A stretch of DNA of 64,000 bases from Metabacillus flavus (GCF_018283675.1 NZ_JAGVRK010000001.1:3782001-3846000); one strand, 5' to 3'. Positions 34,672 to 44,739 are shown, numbered from the stretch's first letter. Notes: generated by a model not told the origin, from the letters alone. Program-made: numbers and translations.

Positions 34672-36666
34672 TTATTCTTTTTTTAGCAATACAGAAGCAA
34701 GCGGTGCCAGTTTAAGAGTGCCTTTTATTTTTTCATTTGTTGCACAATCGATATAATTTCCTTCCGGAAGGGCGATTTCTGCTGGATGATCGACGGAGTG
34801 ATTCATGGCACTCAGGAATTTTTCGCGGCGAACCACTTCAACCTCTTTTTCCGTTTCAATCACTTCAGCTCCAGCCTCTTGGAAGATTTCTTTGTACAGG
34901 GCTGTCAGCATGGTTTCTTCAAGGGCGGTACCGATATAATAGACCGTTCCTTTGCCATACTTGTTTTTTGTAACAGCAGCTGTGCCTTTATAGAAGCAGT
35001 CATCATATTCAGCAAGCACTTCAGCTGTCACAGGGTCAATCAGGTCACACCATACCGTCGCAGCGGACTCTAATCCGCTAAGACTTCCTTTTACCCCATT
35101 CACCTTATTTTGCTGGCCGGTTTGCAGAGATTCATATTCATTAATCGTAATCCCCGTCATTTCTGTCAGCTCTCCAGGCAGGGTTTGGCCTGTAACAAAA
35201 TTGTTCGGTTTTTTTACACCTGAACGGTAGCTGAATACGACGGTTCCCCCGTTTTCTGCATAGCGTTTCAGTTTTTCAGTGAAAACCGGATTTTCAAGGA
35301 AATAGATTGGGACAAATACAGCCTTGTATCCTTCGAGGCTGCTGCGGCTGTTCACGGCATCCGTTGCTACGTTGAGCTTGTGTGCAGGTGTATAATGCCT
35401 TAAAAGCTCCTGACGGTGAGAGAACGCGCTGCTTTGAGGCTGAATGTTCCACGCCCAGGCATTTTCTGTATCATAGTAAACCGCTGCCTGTGCTTCATAT
35501 TTTGAAGCGATCCAATCATCGCCGTGTTCCTTCAGCGAATCAATGACTTCCTTTACTTCGTTGTATTTTCGTTTAGGAATGCCATCATGATCCAGAATTC
35601 CATGGCAAAATTCCTCTGTTCCAAAATGGGCCGCACGCCACCTGAAATAAACAATCGCTTCTGCTCCTCTTGAGATTGCCTGATAGGTCCATAGCTTAAT
35701 ATGACCAGGTCTCGGAAGGTAGCCGATTTTACTCCAGCCCTGTGCACCGGAGAGTTCTTCCATTACCCAATAGCCTTTTCCGTTTTTCGTTCCCCGGCAC
35801 AGGTCGTGCTGATGGGCAATTGCTGACGGAGACACTGGTTCTGCGAGTCCGCCCCAAACAGGGTAGTTGTCGTACGAAACATAATCCAAATCCTCAGCCA
35901 TATCCCATTGATTGATCGCTTGATCCGTATACACAAAGTTATGGGTTAAAAACTGATCCTTGCTGATATTGGCTCTTAAGCAATCTGTTTGAAGCTTGTT
36001 GTAGCTTGTGTAAGCATCCGCGCAAAAGCGGTCGAAATCAAGCAGCAGGCTTGGATTGTGTTCCTGGAGAACCTTGCGCGGAACCGGAATTTGAGACCAG
36101 TCAGTGTACGTTTGACTCCAGAAAACAGTGCCCCAGTTTTCGTTCAGCTGATCGAGCGTTCCGTATTTTTTCTCAAGCCACGTCTGGAAGGCTTTGCGGT
36201 CTTCCTCTCCATAGCTGCGGTCCGATTTTTCATGTCCGTATTCGTTATCGGTCTGCCAGCCGATTACGTCCGGATGCTGTCCGTAATGCTTTGCCATCTC
36301 AGTTACAATCTTCTTTGTGTATTCACGGAAAATCCGGCTGTTCACCGTGTAATGCCTTCTTGCCCCAAAAGAGATCTGGACCCCATTCTCATCTGTCGGC
36401 AGAATTTCCGGGTGCTTTTGAATGAGCCATGCCGGCGGCGTCGCAGTCGGTGTACCAAGCACCACCTTGATTCCGCTTTCAGTCAGCAGCTTAATCGCCC
36501 GGTCATAAAGAGAAAAATCGCAGCGGCCTTCCTCCGGCTCCATCAGCTGCCAGCCAAATTCGGCAAGCCTTACCACGTTGACGCCAAGCTCCTTCATGAG
36601 CCTGACATCCTCCGGCCATCTTGTTTCAGGCCATTGCTCAGGGTAGTAATCCACTCCGATATACAT
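34672..36666 (-). CDS. family 42 beta-galactosidase
   Basis: 664-aa glycoside hydrolase of family 42 (clan GH-A): MYIGVDYYPEQWPETRWPED at the start, acid/base Glu142 in WQTDNEYGHEKSD, nucleophile Glu303 in YWVMEELSGAQGW, then the trimerisation domain and a small beta domain. No signal peptide is seen, so it is intracellular. It releases galactose from lactose or galactosides, which the following gal genes handle by the Leloir pathway. Last gene of the galK-galE-galT operon (21 bp after galT). The symbol (bgaB/ganA) is not fixed, so none is given. Confidence 0.93.
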   Translation of the reverse strand: MYIGVDYYPEQWPETRWPEDVRLMKELGVNVVRLAEFGWQLMEPEEGRCDFSLYDRAIKLLTESGIKVVLGTPTATPPAWLIQKHPEILPTDENGVQISFGARRHYTVNSRIFREYTKKIVTEMAKHYGQHPDVIGWQTDNEYGHEKSDRSYGEEDRKAFQTWLEKKYGTLDQLNENWGTVFWSQTYTDWSQIPVPRKVLQEHNPSLLLDFDRFCADAYTSYNKLQTDCLRANISKDQFLTHNFVYTDQAINQWDMAEDLDYVSYDNYPVWGGLAEPVSPSAIAHQHDLCRGTKNGKGYWVMEELSGAQGWSKIGYLPRPGHIKLWTYQAISRGAEAIVYFRWRAAHFGTEEFCHGILDHDGIPKRKYNEVKEVIDSLKEHGDDWIASKYEAQAAVYYDTENAWAWNIQPQSSAFSHRQELLRHYTPAHKLNVATDAVNSRSSLEGYKAVFVPIYFLENPVFTEKLKRYAENGGTVVFSYRSGVKKPNNFVTGQTLPGELTEMTGITINEYESLQTGQQNKVNGVKGSLSGLESAATVWCDLIDPVTAEVLAEYDDCFYKGTAAVTKNKYGKGTVYYIGTALEETMLTALYKEIFQEAGAEVIETEKEVEVVRREKFLSAMNHSVDHPAEIALPEGNYIDCATNEKIKGTLKLAPLASVLLKKE

Positions 36667-36686
36667 ACTCCAACACTCCAGTCTGC

Positions 36687-38222
36687 TTATAGTAAGGCGG
36701 GAACTCCCCCCGTTTTTTCAATAAATGCTGTGAATGCAGCTATTCCTTTTTCATTTCGTTTGAAAACACCCGCGTGCTCAAGGATGACTGCAAATACTCT
36801 GCCTAATTCCTCCTGCAGAACCGCATAGCTGTTTTCGCTTGTCACGCTGCAGCGCTCCTTAATTTCCAGAGCCCATTCAAGGTGCTGCTTGAGTTCCGGA
36901 TGCTGAGTGATTTGCTCTGCTGCGAATTCAGAGGGCAGCAGCTCCGCAAGCTTCTGCATTTCCTCCGTCAGCCTGCCCGGCAGAACGGCCAGCCCCATCA
37001 CTTCAATCAGTCCTATGTTTTCTTTCTTAATATGATGAACCTCCTGATGAGGATGGAAGATCCCCATTGGATGCTCGTCACTCGTCCGGTTGTTGCGGAG
37101 AACAAGATCAAGCTCAAATAGTCCTCCCCTTCGCCGTGCGATCGGTGTAATCGTATTATGCGGTTCATCCCCTGTTGCAGAAATGACGTCAGCATCCGGA
37201 TCGGAATAACCCTTCCACTCGTTGAGCAAATATTCCGCAGCCCGGACAAGCTCTCCTTTATCCGTCCCTTGAAGCCTCAGCACAGACATCGGCCATTTGA
37301 CGATTCCCGCTTTAATCCCAGGGTATCCAGGAAAGGAAAACGTCTTTTCCATTTCCGCTTTCGCCATCGGAAAGTCGTGACGGCCTCCCTGAAAATGATC
37401 ATGACTGAGAATCGATCCGCCGACAATTGGAAGATCTGCGTTTGAGCCAAGAAAATAATGAGGATACTCATCTGTGAAATCCAGGAGCCTCACAAAAGTT
37501 TCTTTTGAAATACGCATTGGTTTGTGCTCTCCCGAAAGCACTATGCAATGCTCGTTATAGTAAACATAAGGAGAATACTGCAGATACCATTCTTCCCGAT
37601 TAAGCGCCACAGGAATAATCCTGTGATTTTGCCTGGCGGGATGATTCAGTCTTCCCGCATACCCGGTATTTTCCTTGCAGAGCAAGCATTCCGGATAGCT
37701 GCTGTCCGCTAGATTTTTAGCGGCCGCAATCGCTTTTGGATCCTTTTCAGGCTTAGATAAATTAATAGTGATTTCCATTTTCCCGTAAGGAGTTTTCGAA
37801 TACCAATGCTGATTTTTCGCAATGCGGTCGGTCCGGATGTAATGAACATCCTGAGATGACTGATAGAACGCGTCTGTCGCAGCTTCGATTCCTTCCCTTG
37901 CTGCCGTTTCCCGGAATCTGCGGATTACTTCAGACTGGGATGGAGTCAGACAGCCCATCAGCTTCGTATCAAGCAAATCCCGATAGGTCACAGAGTCCGC
38001 TTCAAGCCTTCCGTTTTCAGCTGCCCAATCGAGGATTTTCTGCAGGATAGGCACCGGGGTGTCCGGAACCTCACCTAAGGACGCTTCTGTTTTTTCCCCG
38101 TTTAAACCAAGTACTTCAAAAAGCTTATTTCTTACGAGATCCAAATCCCATTTTGAAACGAGCTTTCTCTCAATTCCGAATTGAAGCAGTTCCTCCAGGT
38201 GAGTGTAAATTGGATTTGCCAT
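36687..38222 (-). CDS. galT: galactose-1-phosphate uridylyltransferase (class II)
   Basis: 511-aa GalT of the Firmicutes-type family (GalT2). It has the N-terminal fold start MANPIYTHLEELLQFGIERK and GGSILSHDHFQGGRH with active-site histidine(s), then IGLIEVMGLAVLPGRL. Exchanges UMP between UDP-glucose and galactose-1-phosphate. Its own start overlaps nothing and sits 32 bp after galE; the galK-galE-galT-lac order indicates one transcript. Confidence 0.95.
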   Translation of the reverse strand: MANPIYTHLEELLQFGIERKLVSKWDLDLVRNKLFEVLGLNGEKTEASLGEVPDTPVPILQKILDWAAENGRLEADSVTYRDLLDTKLMGCLTPSQSEVIRRFRETAAREGIEAATDAFYQSSQDVHYIRTDRIAKNQHWYSKTPYGKMEITINLSKPEKDPKAIAAAKNLADSSYPECLLCKENTGYAGRLNHPARQNHRIIPVALNREEWYLQYSPYVYYNEHCIVLSGEHKPMRISKETFVRLLDFTDEYPHYFLGSNADLPIVGGSILSHDHFQGGRHDFPMAKAEMEKTFSFPGYPGIKAGIVKWPMSVLRLQGTDKGELVRAAEYLLNEWKGYSDPDADVISATGDEPHNTITPIARRRGGLFELDLVLRNNRTSDEHPMGIFHPHQEVHHIKKENIGLIEVMGLAVLPGRLTEEMQKLAELLPSEFAAEQITQHPELKQHLEWALEIKERCSVTSENSYAVLQEELGRVFAVILEHAGVFKRNEKGIAAFTAFIEKTGGVPALL

Positions 38223-38254
38223 GACATTCCCTCCCTATTGAATAGCTGAAGACT

Positions 38255-39238
38255 TTAGTAGCCTTTTGGATTCTTTTGAAACCAATTCCAAGCACTTTCA
38301 ATGATTGTATGAAGATCGGCATATTTCGGCTTCCATCCAAGCTCCTGCATCACTTTTTCAGAGGACGCCACAAGTCTGGCCGGATCTCCTGCCCGTCTTG
38401 GAGCAACCTCTGCCGGTATCGGATGTCCCGTTACCTGGCGAGCCACATCGATGACTTCCTTCACTGAAAAGCCATTTCCATTTCCGAGATTATACGTACC
38501 GCTCACACGCTGTTTTCTTAAAGAATCAAGGGCAAGCAAATGAGCGTCAGCAAGATCGGTCACATGAATGTAGTCCCTGATGCATGTACCGTCCGGTGTA
38601 GCATAGTCATCTCCGAAAATCATGATTTTGTCGCGCTGCCCAAGCGCTACTTGAAGAATAATTGGAATGAGGTGTGTTTCCGGCTGATGGTCTTCGCCAA
38701 GCTTTCCATCCATATGGGCACCCGCAACATTAAAGTAGCGAAGAACCATATAATTTAGTCCGTACGCCTGCTCTGACCACTTCAGCATTTTTTCAATCGC
38801 AAGCTTCGTTTCTCCATATGGATTCGTCGGTTCGGTCGGCTCGGTTTCCTGGATTGGAATATTTTTTGCCTCCCCGTAAGCCGCTGCTGTTGAAGAGAAA
38901 ACAATCTTTTTTACGCCAAATTCCTTCATAACCTTTAAAAGGGACAGGGCGCCATACACATTGTTATCGTAATATTTCAATGGATCCTCAACGCTTTCTC
39001 CAACTAAGGAGTCTGCCGCAAAGTGCATAACCGCCTCAATTTCATTCTCTTCAAAAAGCTTTCTTAGGAAAGCCTCGTCTCTCAAGTCGCCTGTATAGAG
39101 CTTCGCACCTTCTAAAACGGCTTCAATATGCCCTTTTTGCAGACTGTCTGCTACGATCACCTTTTCCCCGCGATCCAACAGCTCTGATACTGCATGGCTT
39201 CCAATGTAACCCGCTCCGCCGCAAACTAAAATTGACAT
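38255..39238 (-). CDS. galE: UDP-glucose 4-epimerase
   Basis: 327-aa extended SDR: NAD-binding [37 protein letters not shown] and the YxxxK motif in [13 protein letters not shown]. It ends [10 protein letters not shown]. Interconverts UDP-galactose and UDP-glucose. 12 bp downstream of galK. Confidence 0.96.
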   Translation of the reverse strand: MSILVCGGAGYIGSHAVSELLDRGEKVIVADSLQKGHIEAVLEGAKLYTGDLRDEAFLRKLFEENEIEAVMHFAADSLVGESVEDPLKYYDNNVYGALSLLKVMKEFGVKKIVFSSTAAAYGEAKNIPIQETEPTEPTNPYGETKLAIEKMLKWSEQAYGLNYMVLRYFNVAGAHMDGKLGEDHQPETHLIPIILQVALGQRDKIMIFGDDYATPDGTCIRDYIHVTDLADAHLLALDSLRKQRVSGTYNLGNGNGFSVKEVIDVARQVTGHPIPAEVAPRRAGDPARLVASSEKVMQELGWKPKYADLHTIIESAWNWFQKNPKGY

Positions 39239-39250
39239 GTCTTTTCCTCC

Positions 39251-40423
39251 TCAAATATGAGTGATTTCACGTGCTCCTTCACCAACCTCAACTACATAAA
39301 ACTCAGGGGTAAGCCCTATTTCTTTTTTATAGGCAGCGCCGGCCTCTGAAATAAATTTTTCGACAGCTGATTTCCGAACAATGCTGACGGTGCACCCTCC
39401 GAATCCTGCTCCAGTCATTCTGGAGCCGATTACACCCGGCTGTTTCCATGCGATTTCCACCATGGCATCGAGTTCTTTCCCGGTTACTTCATAGTCATCC
39501 CTTAAAGATAAATGGGAATCATTCATTAATTGTCCGAATCCCTCTTCATCTCCATCATGCAGCTTCTTAACTGCCTGTAATGTACGGATGTTTTCAAGCA
39601 CCGCATGTTTTGCTCTTTTGCGGTCTGTTTCGTTTTCAATGAGATGCTGATTTTCTTCAAATTCTTCTGCTGTTAAGTCTCCAAGTGAATGGATATCAAG
39701 CCTCGTTTGCAGATTTTTCAGCGCACGCTCGCATTCTGCGCGGCGCTCATTGTATTTAGAATCTGCGAGCGTTCTTCGTTTCCCTGTATTGGAGATCACG
39801 AGAACAGAATCCTTCAGCTCCAGCGGGCTGTACTGATATTCAAGAGTTTGGCAGTTTAGCAGAACTGCAGCGTCCTTTTTCCCCATCCCAATCGCGAACT
39901 GATCCATTATGCCGCAGCTGACACCGATAAATTCATTTTCTGCATGCTGGCTCATTTTGACAAGCTCTAATCTATCAATCGTTGATCTTGTGAGCTCATT
40001 TATCATGACAGCAGAAGCCAGTTCGATGGAAGCGGAAGAGGACAGGCCTGCGCCATTCGGAATGTTGCCGTAAAACAGAACATCCAGTCCATGATTCATC
40101 TGGATTCCCCTCAGACTGAACTCCTTCAGGACACCCTTCGGATAATTCGCCCAATCATGCTCCTTCTTATATAGGAGATCATCCGCCTGAAATTCGATCA
40201 TGCCATTATCTTCAAAGTTCAGCGAATACATACGCATCATTTGATCGCTTCTCTCTCTAACCAAGCAATACGTCCCTACATTAAGTGCACAGGGAAACAC
40301 GTGGCCGCCGTTATAATCCGTATGTTCACCTATTAAATTCACTCTTCCTGGGGCAAAGAAGACTCTCGGTTCTGTACCTTTGCCGAATACTTCATTAAAT
40401 TGATTAATTAACTGTGTATGCAT
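39251..40423 (-). CDS. galK: galactokinase
   Basis: 390-aa GHMP kinase: APGRVNLIGEHTDYNGGHVFP (galactose signature), ATP-binding GAGLSSSASIELA, and TGAGFGGCTVSIV near the C-terminus. First gene of the gal operon, divergent from the AraC regulator gene. A cre box in the 234-bp gap suggests glucose repression. Confidence 0.96.
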   Translation of the reverse strand: MHTQLINQFNEVFGKGTEPRVFFAPGRVNLIGEHTDYNGGHVFPCALNVGTYCLVRERSDQMMRMYSLNFEDNGMIEFQADDLLYKKEHDWANYPKGVLKEFSLRGIQMNHGLDVLFYGNIPNGAGLSSSASIELASAVMINELTRSTIDRLELVKMSQHAENEFIGVSCGIMDQFAIGMGKKDAAVLLNCQTLEYQYSPLELKDSVLVISNTGKRRTLADSKYNERRAECERALKNLQTRLDIHSLGDLTAEEFEENQHLIENETDRKRAKHAVLENIRTLQAVKKLHDGDEEGFGQLMNDSHLSLRDDYEVTGKELDAMVEIAWKQPGVIGSRMTGAGFGGCTVSIVRKSAVEKFISEAGAAYKKEIGLTPEFYVVEVGEGAREITHI

Positions 40424-40459
40424 ACGTCACCCACCTGACATTCTATAAAAATTATTCAT

Positions 40460-40473
40460 TGAAAACGTATTCA
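40460..40473. promoter_or_regulatory. cre (CcpA) site in the galK-AraC gap
   Basis: TGAAAACGTATTCA fits the relaxed cre box TGWAANCGNTNNCA, with flanks ATT and AT that extend the palindrome. It lies 37 bp upstream of galK, at or near its promoter. Confidence 0.6.
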
Positions 40474-40657
40474 ATATCTACTTTCATTGTAGAGGTGTGA
40501 ACAGGGGATGACAATGGTAAAATAGTTAAGAACTATAGGTATTTTTTTGCTTGCAAGAAAACATCCTGTTGCGGATGACTTCAACGCTTATTTGACTTTT
40601 ACGTCATAAGCATTCAATCGATAAAACAATCTTTTTTTGCTTGGAGGGGGATCGATT

Positions 40658-41539
40658 ATGTCAGATTCACAGTACGGAGCGGTCGCCTTCCGCTTTAAAG
40701 AGGAACCAGTCAATCACCTCGCACAGCTCTGGTCAGTCGGCTGGGACTTGCAGTCATCTCCGATTTATTCCTGGAGCGGTACAGAGCGCAAGGATCTTGG
40801 CAAGGTCATTTTTCAGGTCACCTTATCCGGCTATGGGGAAATTCAGATAGATGGCAGGACGCATCGTGTTCAGCCCGGTCAGGCTTTTATTGTAAAAAGC
40901 CCGAGTGATTACCGTTATTATTTGCCTGAAACAAGCGAAAAGTGGGAGTTTATGTACGTGACGCTTTTTGGCCAGGAAGCGGATCGCTGCTTCGAACACA
41001 TCAAGGAAAAAACGAACCAGGTCATCCGGTTTCATCCTGAATCTGTTCCAGTCAAGCTTGTTAAACAGATCTATGATGAAGCCAACAGCAAAAATATAAC
41101 GTCAGCTTATAAAGGCTCAAGTCTTGCTTATCAATTCATTATGGAGCTTTACGAATATGTATCGGCGATGGACAGGGAAATGGAAGACTGGCCTGAAAGC
41201 ATAGTCAGTGCTGTCCTGTTTGCCAGACATTCGTACCACAATCCCATCGGTCCTGATGAAATGGCGGATGCATCCGGGCTCTCCCGTTACCACTTCACGA
41301 GAATCTTTAAGAAAAATACAGGTCTCACACCGATTCAATATTTAACGAATATCCGCATTGCAAAGGCGCTTGAGCTTCTTTGTCACACCAAATATACAAT
41401 CGAGGAAATTGCTGTACTTGTAGGCTATACGAACGCAAATTACTTAAATAAGGTGTGCCGGAAAGTAACAGGCAAATCCCCAGGACAGCTCAGAAAAGAA
41501 AAAGCCGGGTGGCAGCAGGATAAATTCATTCAGGAATAG
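40658..41539 (+). CDS. AraC-family transcriptional regulator of the galactose genes
   Basis: About 293 aa with an N-terminal cupin sugar-sensing domain (YGEIQIDGRTHRVQPGQAFIV) and a C-terminal double helix-turn-helix (ADASGLSRYHFTRIFKKNTG, then TIEEIAVLVGYTNANYLNKV). GGAGGGGGA precedes the ATG at 40658; an in-frame ATG at 40637 has no such site. It stands divergent from galK and is the likely activator of galKET-lac and perhaps of the symporter gene. The inducer is unknown; galactose is inferred. Confidence 0.9.
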   Translation: MSDSQYGAVAFRFKEEPVNHLAQLWSVGWDLQSSPIYSWSGTERKDLGKVIFQVTLSGYGEIQIDGRTHRVQPGQAFIVKSPSDYRYYLPETSEKWEFMYVTLFGQEADRCFEHIKEKTNQVIRFHPESVPVKLVKQIYDEANSKNITSAYKGSSLAYQFIMELYEYVSAMDREMEDWPESIVSAVLFARHSYHNPIGPDEMADASGLSRYHFTRIFKKNTGLTPIQYLTNIRIAKALELLCHTKYTIEEIAVLVGYTNANYLNKVCRKVTGKSPGQLRKEKAGWQQDKFIQE

Positions 41540-41541
41540 AC

Positions 41542-41799
41542 TTATGTATCTATTTCAATCGTCAGCGAACCCTTTGAGTGGACAATTTTCATGCTGGTCC
41601 CAGGAGTCATGATATTTTCAAAAATATCCTTGGCCGTTTGAAGAGCGAGCTCCATCCGCTCCGCTTTCTCCGCTTCTTCCTCGTTCAATTCACTTTGACG
41701 AAGGGCGGAAAGCACTTGGTCATGGTCTTTCTCCAAACGCTCATAAATTTCATCGTATAAGGCTTGAATTTTCAACGTGTTCACCTGCTTCTTATCCAT
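41542..41799 (-). CDS. small hypothetical protein
   Basis: Not recognised. An 85-aa acidic, helical protein (MDKKQVNTLKIQALYDEIYERLEK, EEEAEKAERMELALQTAKDIFE) that ends in a short beta-forming tail (MKIVHSKGSLTIEID). A TATAAT lies only about 9 bp before the ATG at 41799, so the transcript could be almost leaderless. A TTG at 41775 behind AGCAGGTGA is an alternative start. It is convergent with the AraC gene (2 bp apart). Confidence 0.6.
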   Translation of the reverse strand: MDKKQVNTLKIQALYDEIYERLEKDHDQVLSALRQSELNEEEAEKAERMELALQTAKDIFENIMTPGTSMKIVHSKGSLTIEIDT

Positions 41800-41831
41800 T
41801 TGTGGCCTATTATATCATGATTTAGAGGATG

Positions 41832-41863
41832 AAAAAAAACCGCCGGACCCATGTCCGGCGGCT
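41832..41863 (-). terminator. symporter terminator
   Basis: Stem CGCCGGAC/GTCCGGCG with a 4-nt loop and, on the minus strand, a run of eight T after GGCGG. It lies within the promoter region of the next small gene. Confidence 0.85.
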
Positions 41864-41870
41864 TTCCTCA

Positions 41871-43463
41871 TTATCCATTTGCAAATCCAGCTGATGAGAA
41901 GAGTACATAGACGGTAATCATTGCAACAACCGCGGCAAAGCCCATTGGATAGAGGAGCTTCCAAGGCGTCATATCCACGACCTTCTGATCTTCAAGCTCA
42001 TAGACCGTGTCCTTAGGCCAGATTTTTCCGATCAGGAGCATCAGTCCGACACACAGAACAAACAATACAGCAAGAATGTGAAGGAAATGAATTCCCGTAT
42101 CCCAAACAAGCTGGGTGATTGCATATACCGAAATGAACAGCGCCAGCGAAATTTTCGCAGCAATGGCCGGCACCCGTTTCGTTGCATATCCAACAATGAT
42201 AATGGTCAGAATCGGCACATTATAGAATCCGTTTACAATCTGGAGATACTGGAAAAACCCTTGCGGAACAAACATGATCAGCGGTGCCACACACATGGCA
42301 AATATAGCAAGGAACGTACCGACAATTTTCCCGTTTTTCACAACCTGTGCATCCGTTGCATTTGGACGAATAAAAGGCTTGTAAATGTTTAACGCAAAAA
42401 GTGTAACCGATGAGTTTAATGCAGAATTAAAGGAGGATAATATCGCTCCAAACAATACGGCTGCAAAGAACCCGACAAGAGGAGTAGGAAGTACATGGTT
42501 TACAAGCTTTGGATAAGCCTCCATCGGTTCCAGTCCAGGACCAAAGATATTATAAGCGATGATTCCCGGCAGGATTAGAAAGGCAGGACCCAACAGTTTC
42601 AGAAATGCTGTGATGACAAGCCCTTTTTGCCCTTCTTTCAGATTTTTGGCAGCAAGCGCCCTTTGAATAATATGCTGTGCTGTTCCCCAATAAAAAAGGT
42701 TAACAAGCAGCATTCCCGTAAACATCGTACTGAAAGGAACAGGATCCGTATTGGATCCAATTGAATTCAATTTTTCCGGTGTATTTTCAGCAATAGACTG
42801 GAAGCCCGCAATCGGTGAACCATCTCCAAGCATTGTCAATCCAAGGAACGGAATAAGAAGTCCTCCAATGAGCAGCCCTATTCCGTTTATCGTATCGGAC
42901 ACTGCGACCGCTTTCAAACCGCCGAATATCGCATAAATCGATCCAATAATTCCAATCGCCCAAACCATTATCCAGATTGAGGTTTCATAGCTTACACCAA
43001 ACACTTCCTGCACATTAAAAATCGAGCTTAATGCTGTCGCTCCTGAATACAAGATGGGAGGAAGAAGATTAAGGACATATCCAAACAAGAAAAGGAGCGT
43101 AACAATCTGTTTTGTTCCGCTGTCGAACCGTTTTTCAAGAAAATCCGGGATGGTCGTAATTCCTCCCTTTAAATAGCGCGGGAGCAAGAAAAAGGCTACT
43201 AAAACAAGCGCGATTGAGGATCCAACCTCCCAGCCCATTACTGACATATTAAACTTATAACCGTCTGCATTCAGCCCGACTAGCTGCTCAGTTGATAGAT
43301 TTGTCAGCAATAAAGACCCTGCAATTACCCAGGCCCCAAGGCTCCGGCCACCCAGGAAATAACCATCCTGAGTATCAAGCTTCTCATCCCTCGTCAGAAA
43401 ATAGGAAATAACAGCCACTAAACCCGTGAAAAAGATAAACGAAAATACCGTCAATACATTCAT
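41871..43463 (-). CDS. sodium:solute symporter (SGLT-like)
   Basis: 530-aa solute:sodium symporter with 13-14 hydrophobic helices. It starts MNVLTVFSFIFFTGLVAVIS and shows FLGGRSLGAWVIAGSLLLTN and NLSTEQLVGLNADGYK, as in the vSGLT/YidK sugar branch. Its neighbourhood suggests galactose or lactose uptake (inference). The ATG at 43463 is preferred over 43499, which would run into the cre box; GGGAGC precedes it. The gene is monocistronic, ended by a strong terminator. Confidence 0.87.
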   Translation of the reverse strand: MNVLTVFSFIFFTGLVAVISYFLTRDEKLDTQDGYFLGGRSLGAWVIAGSLLLTNLSTEQLVGLNADGYKFNMSVMGWEVGSSIALVLVAFFLLPRYLKGGITTIPDFLEKRFDSGTKQIVTLLFLFGYVLNLLPPILYSGATALSSIFNVQEVFGVSYETSIWIMVWAIGIIGSIYAIFGGLKAVAVSDTINGIGLLIGGLLIPFLGLTMLGDGSPIAGFQSIAENTPEKLNSIGSNTDPVPFSTMFTGMLLVNLFYWGTAQHIIQRALAAKNLKEGQKGLVITAFLKLLGPAFLILPGIIAYNIFGPGLEPMEAYPKLVNHVLPTPLVGFFAAVLFGAILSSFNSALNSSVTLFALNIYKPFIRPNATDAQVVKNGKIVGTFLAIFAMCVAPLIMFVPQGFFQYLQIVNGFYNVPILTIIIVGYATKRVPAIAAKISLALFISVYAITQLVWDTGIHFLHILAVLFVLCVGLMLLIGKIWPKDTVYELEDQKVVDMTPWKLLYPMGFAAVVAMITVYVLFSSAGFANG

Positions 43464-43484
43464 GCAACCAGCTCCCAGTTGTGT

Positions 43485-43498
43485 AGTTAACGCTTTCA
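43485..43498 (-). promoter_or_regulatory. cre (CcpA) site upstream of the symporter gene
   Basis: On the minus strand TGAAAGCGTTAACT, a full match to TGWAARCGYTWNCW. It lies 22-35 bp upstream of the start codon, so glucose repression of the symporter is likely. Confidence 0.7.
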
Positions 43499-43726
43499 AA
43501 ATGACTTGTGCACACTTTATTAATTTAATAAACTATGACTAATCTTCAGTGCTTCCCATTTTATTAACGCTTTCACATTCCGTCAACCGGGCCAAAATTG
43601 CTCGTTTAGAGGACATTTTTGCTTGAGGGGAAAAGCTGCATGGAGTTATTGAGCGGAGGATACTGGGTTTGACGCTGCTGTGGGATAGCCGCTTTGTCTG
43701 ACGAACTATTCATACAAAGCTCTGCG

Positions 43727-43753
43727 AAAAAAAGCCATCCAACACTGGATAGC
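43727..43753 (-). terminator. terminator of the NAD-epimerase-like gene
   Basis: Minus-strand stem GCTATCC/GGATGGC with AGTGTT loop and TTTTTTT tail, 12 bp after the stop codon. Confidence 0.75.
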
Positions 43754-43764
43754 CGGAATACTGC

Positions 43765-44700
43765 TTATTCATTTTTTTTCATGTAAGCGAGCGTCTTGCT
43801 GATCCCAGCTTCGTATGGTGTAGCAGGAAGGATCCCGATATGGTTTTGATATTTTTCCCCTGAGAGGATGACCGGGTTCTCATATAAATACATCATTTCT
43901 CTCATTTCCTTCATATTCCGATCAAACAGCCCCATCAGCCAAATTGTACGTTTCCCTATCTTCAACACTGGTTTTGTATAGGCTGCTTCCCTTTGAAAAA
44001 TTTGCATCAATTCCTTTCCGCTGATCACACCTGAACCGGGAATATTCCAGTTCTGACCGAATGAATCCTCTTTCATTGCCAGTGCAACGGCTGCCTTTGC
44101 ACCGTCCGGTGTATAAATGTATTCCCTTTTACTGTTCAGATCCCCAATGAAAATCGTTCTTTTATTCGAAGAAACTGGTTTGAGCGTTTGATGCAGAAGA
44201 GTATTTTCAGCATTAGGTCCGTAGTAATCCGGAAAATGAAGGATCATATAGCTTACTCCTGATTCCTTTACCATTTTTTCAAGGGAAAGGCGAATCTGCC
44301 CTTTCTTAGTATGAGGACTTTTTTGCGCTGTTTCTTCTACTTTTTTGCCATTCTGCTTTCCATAGGCGTAAATATTATCAATAATAATGAGTTTAGCGTT
44401 TTCAGCTTTAGCCGCATTGATTGCATTCTTCATAATAGCTGGGTGTCCCTCTGTCCAATCCGGATAAGGTACACTTACTGTATGAAAGATCATATCCGCT
44501 CCTTTGCAGGCATTGAGGATATCCCTTTCTGCATATGCATCACCGATTACAATCCCGACTCCTTCTTTTCCTCCAAAAAGCCGCTCCAATTTCGCTTTGT
44601 TCCTGGCAAAGGCTGTGACCTTAAAACCTTTCTCGATCAGCTCATTAACAAGGGAGTATCCCATTCCTCCGGATGCTCCTAAAACGACTGCATTTTTCAT
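43765..44700 (-). CDS. NAD-dependent epimerase/NmrA-type oxidoreductase
   Basis: 311-aa atypical/extended SDR with an N-terminal dinucleotide-binding GASGGMGYSLVNEL and an Asn-Ile-Tyr-Ala-Tyr-Gly segment (IIDNIYAYGKQNGKKV). The YxxxK motif of classical SDRs is not clear, which is common in the NmrA group. Substrate unknown. An operator shared with the divergent-side TetR gene lies 25 bp before its ATG, so it is the regulator's likely target. Confidence 0.85.
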   Translation of the reverse strand: MKNAVVLGASGGMGYSLVNELIEKGFKVTAFARNKAKLERLFGGKEGVGIVIGDAYAERDILNACKGADMIFHTVSVPYPDWTEGHPAIMKNAINAAKAENAKLIIIDNIYAYGKQNGKKVEETAQKSPHTKKGQIRLSLEKMVKESGVSYMILHFPDYYGPNAENTLLHQTLKPVSSNKRTIFIGDLNSKREYIYTPDGAKAAVALAMKEDSFGQNWNIPGSGVISGKELMQIFQREAAYTKPVLKIGKRTIWLMGLFDRNMKEMREMMYLYENPVILSGEKYQNHIGILPATPYEAGISKTLAYMKKNE

Positions 44701-44724
44701 AAAATATCATCCTTTTGTTTTTAT

Positions 44725-44739
44725 TTAACCATCGGTCAA
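44725..44739. promoter_or_regulatory. TetR operator upstream of the epimerase gene
   Basis: TTAACCATCGGTCAA is a 15-bp palindrome (5 of 6 arm positions pair; centre ATC). Its reverse complement TTGACCGATGGTTAA matches the site at 45375-45389 (TTAACCGATGTTCAA) in 12 of 15 positions. Confidence 0.55.

Noticed and set aside
35989-36828. 279-codon open frame on the plus strand
   Set aside because: It is antisense to the well-supported GH42 beta-galactosidase and its codons mirror that gene; no start signal.
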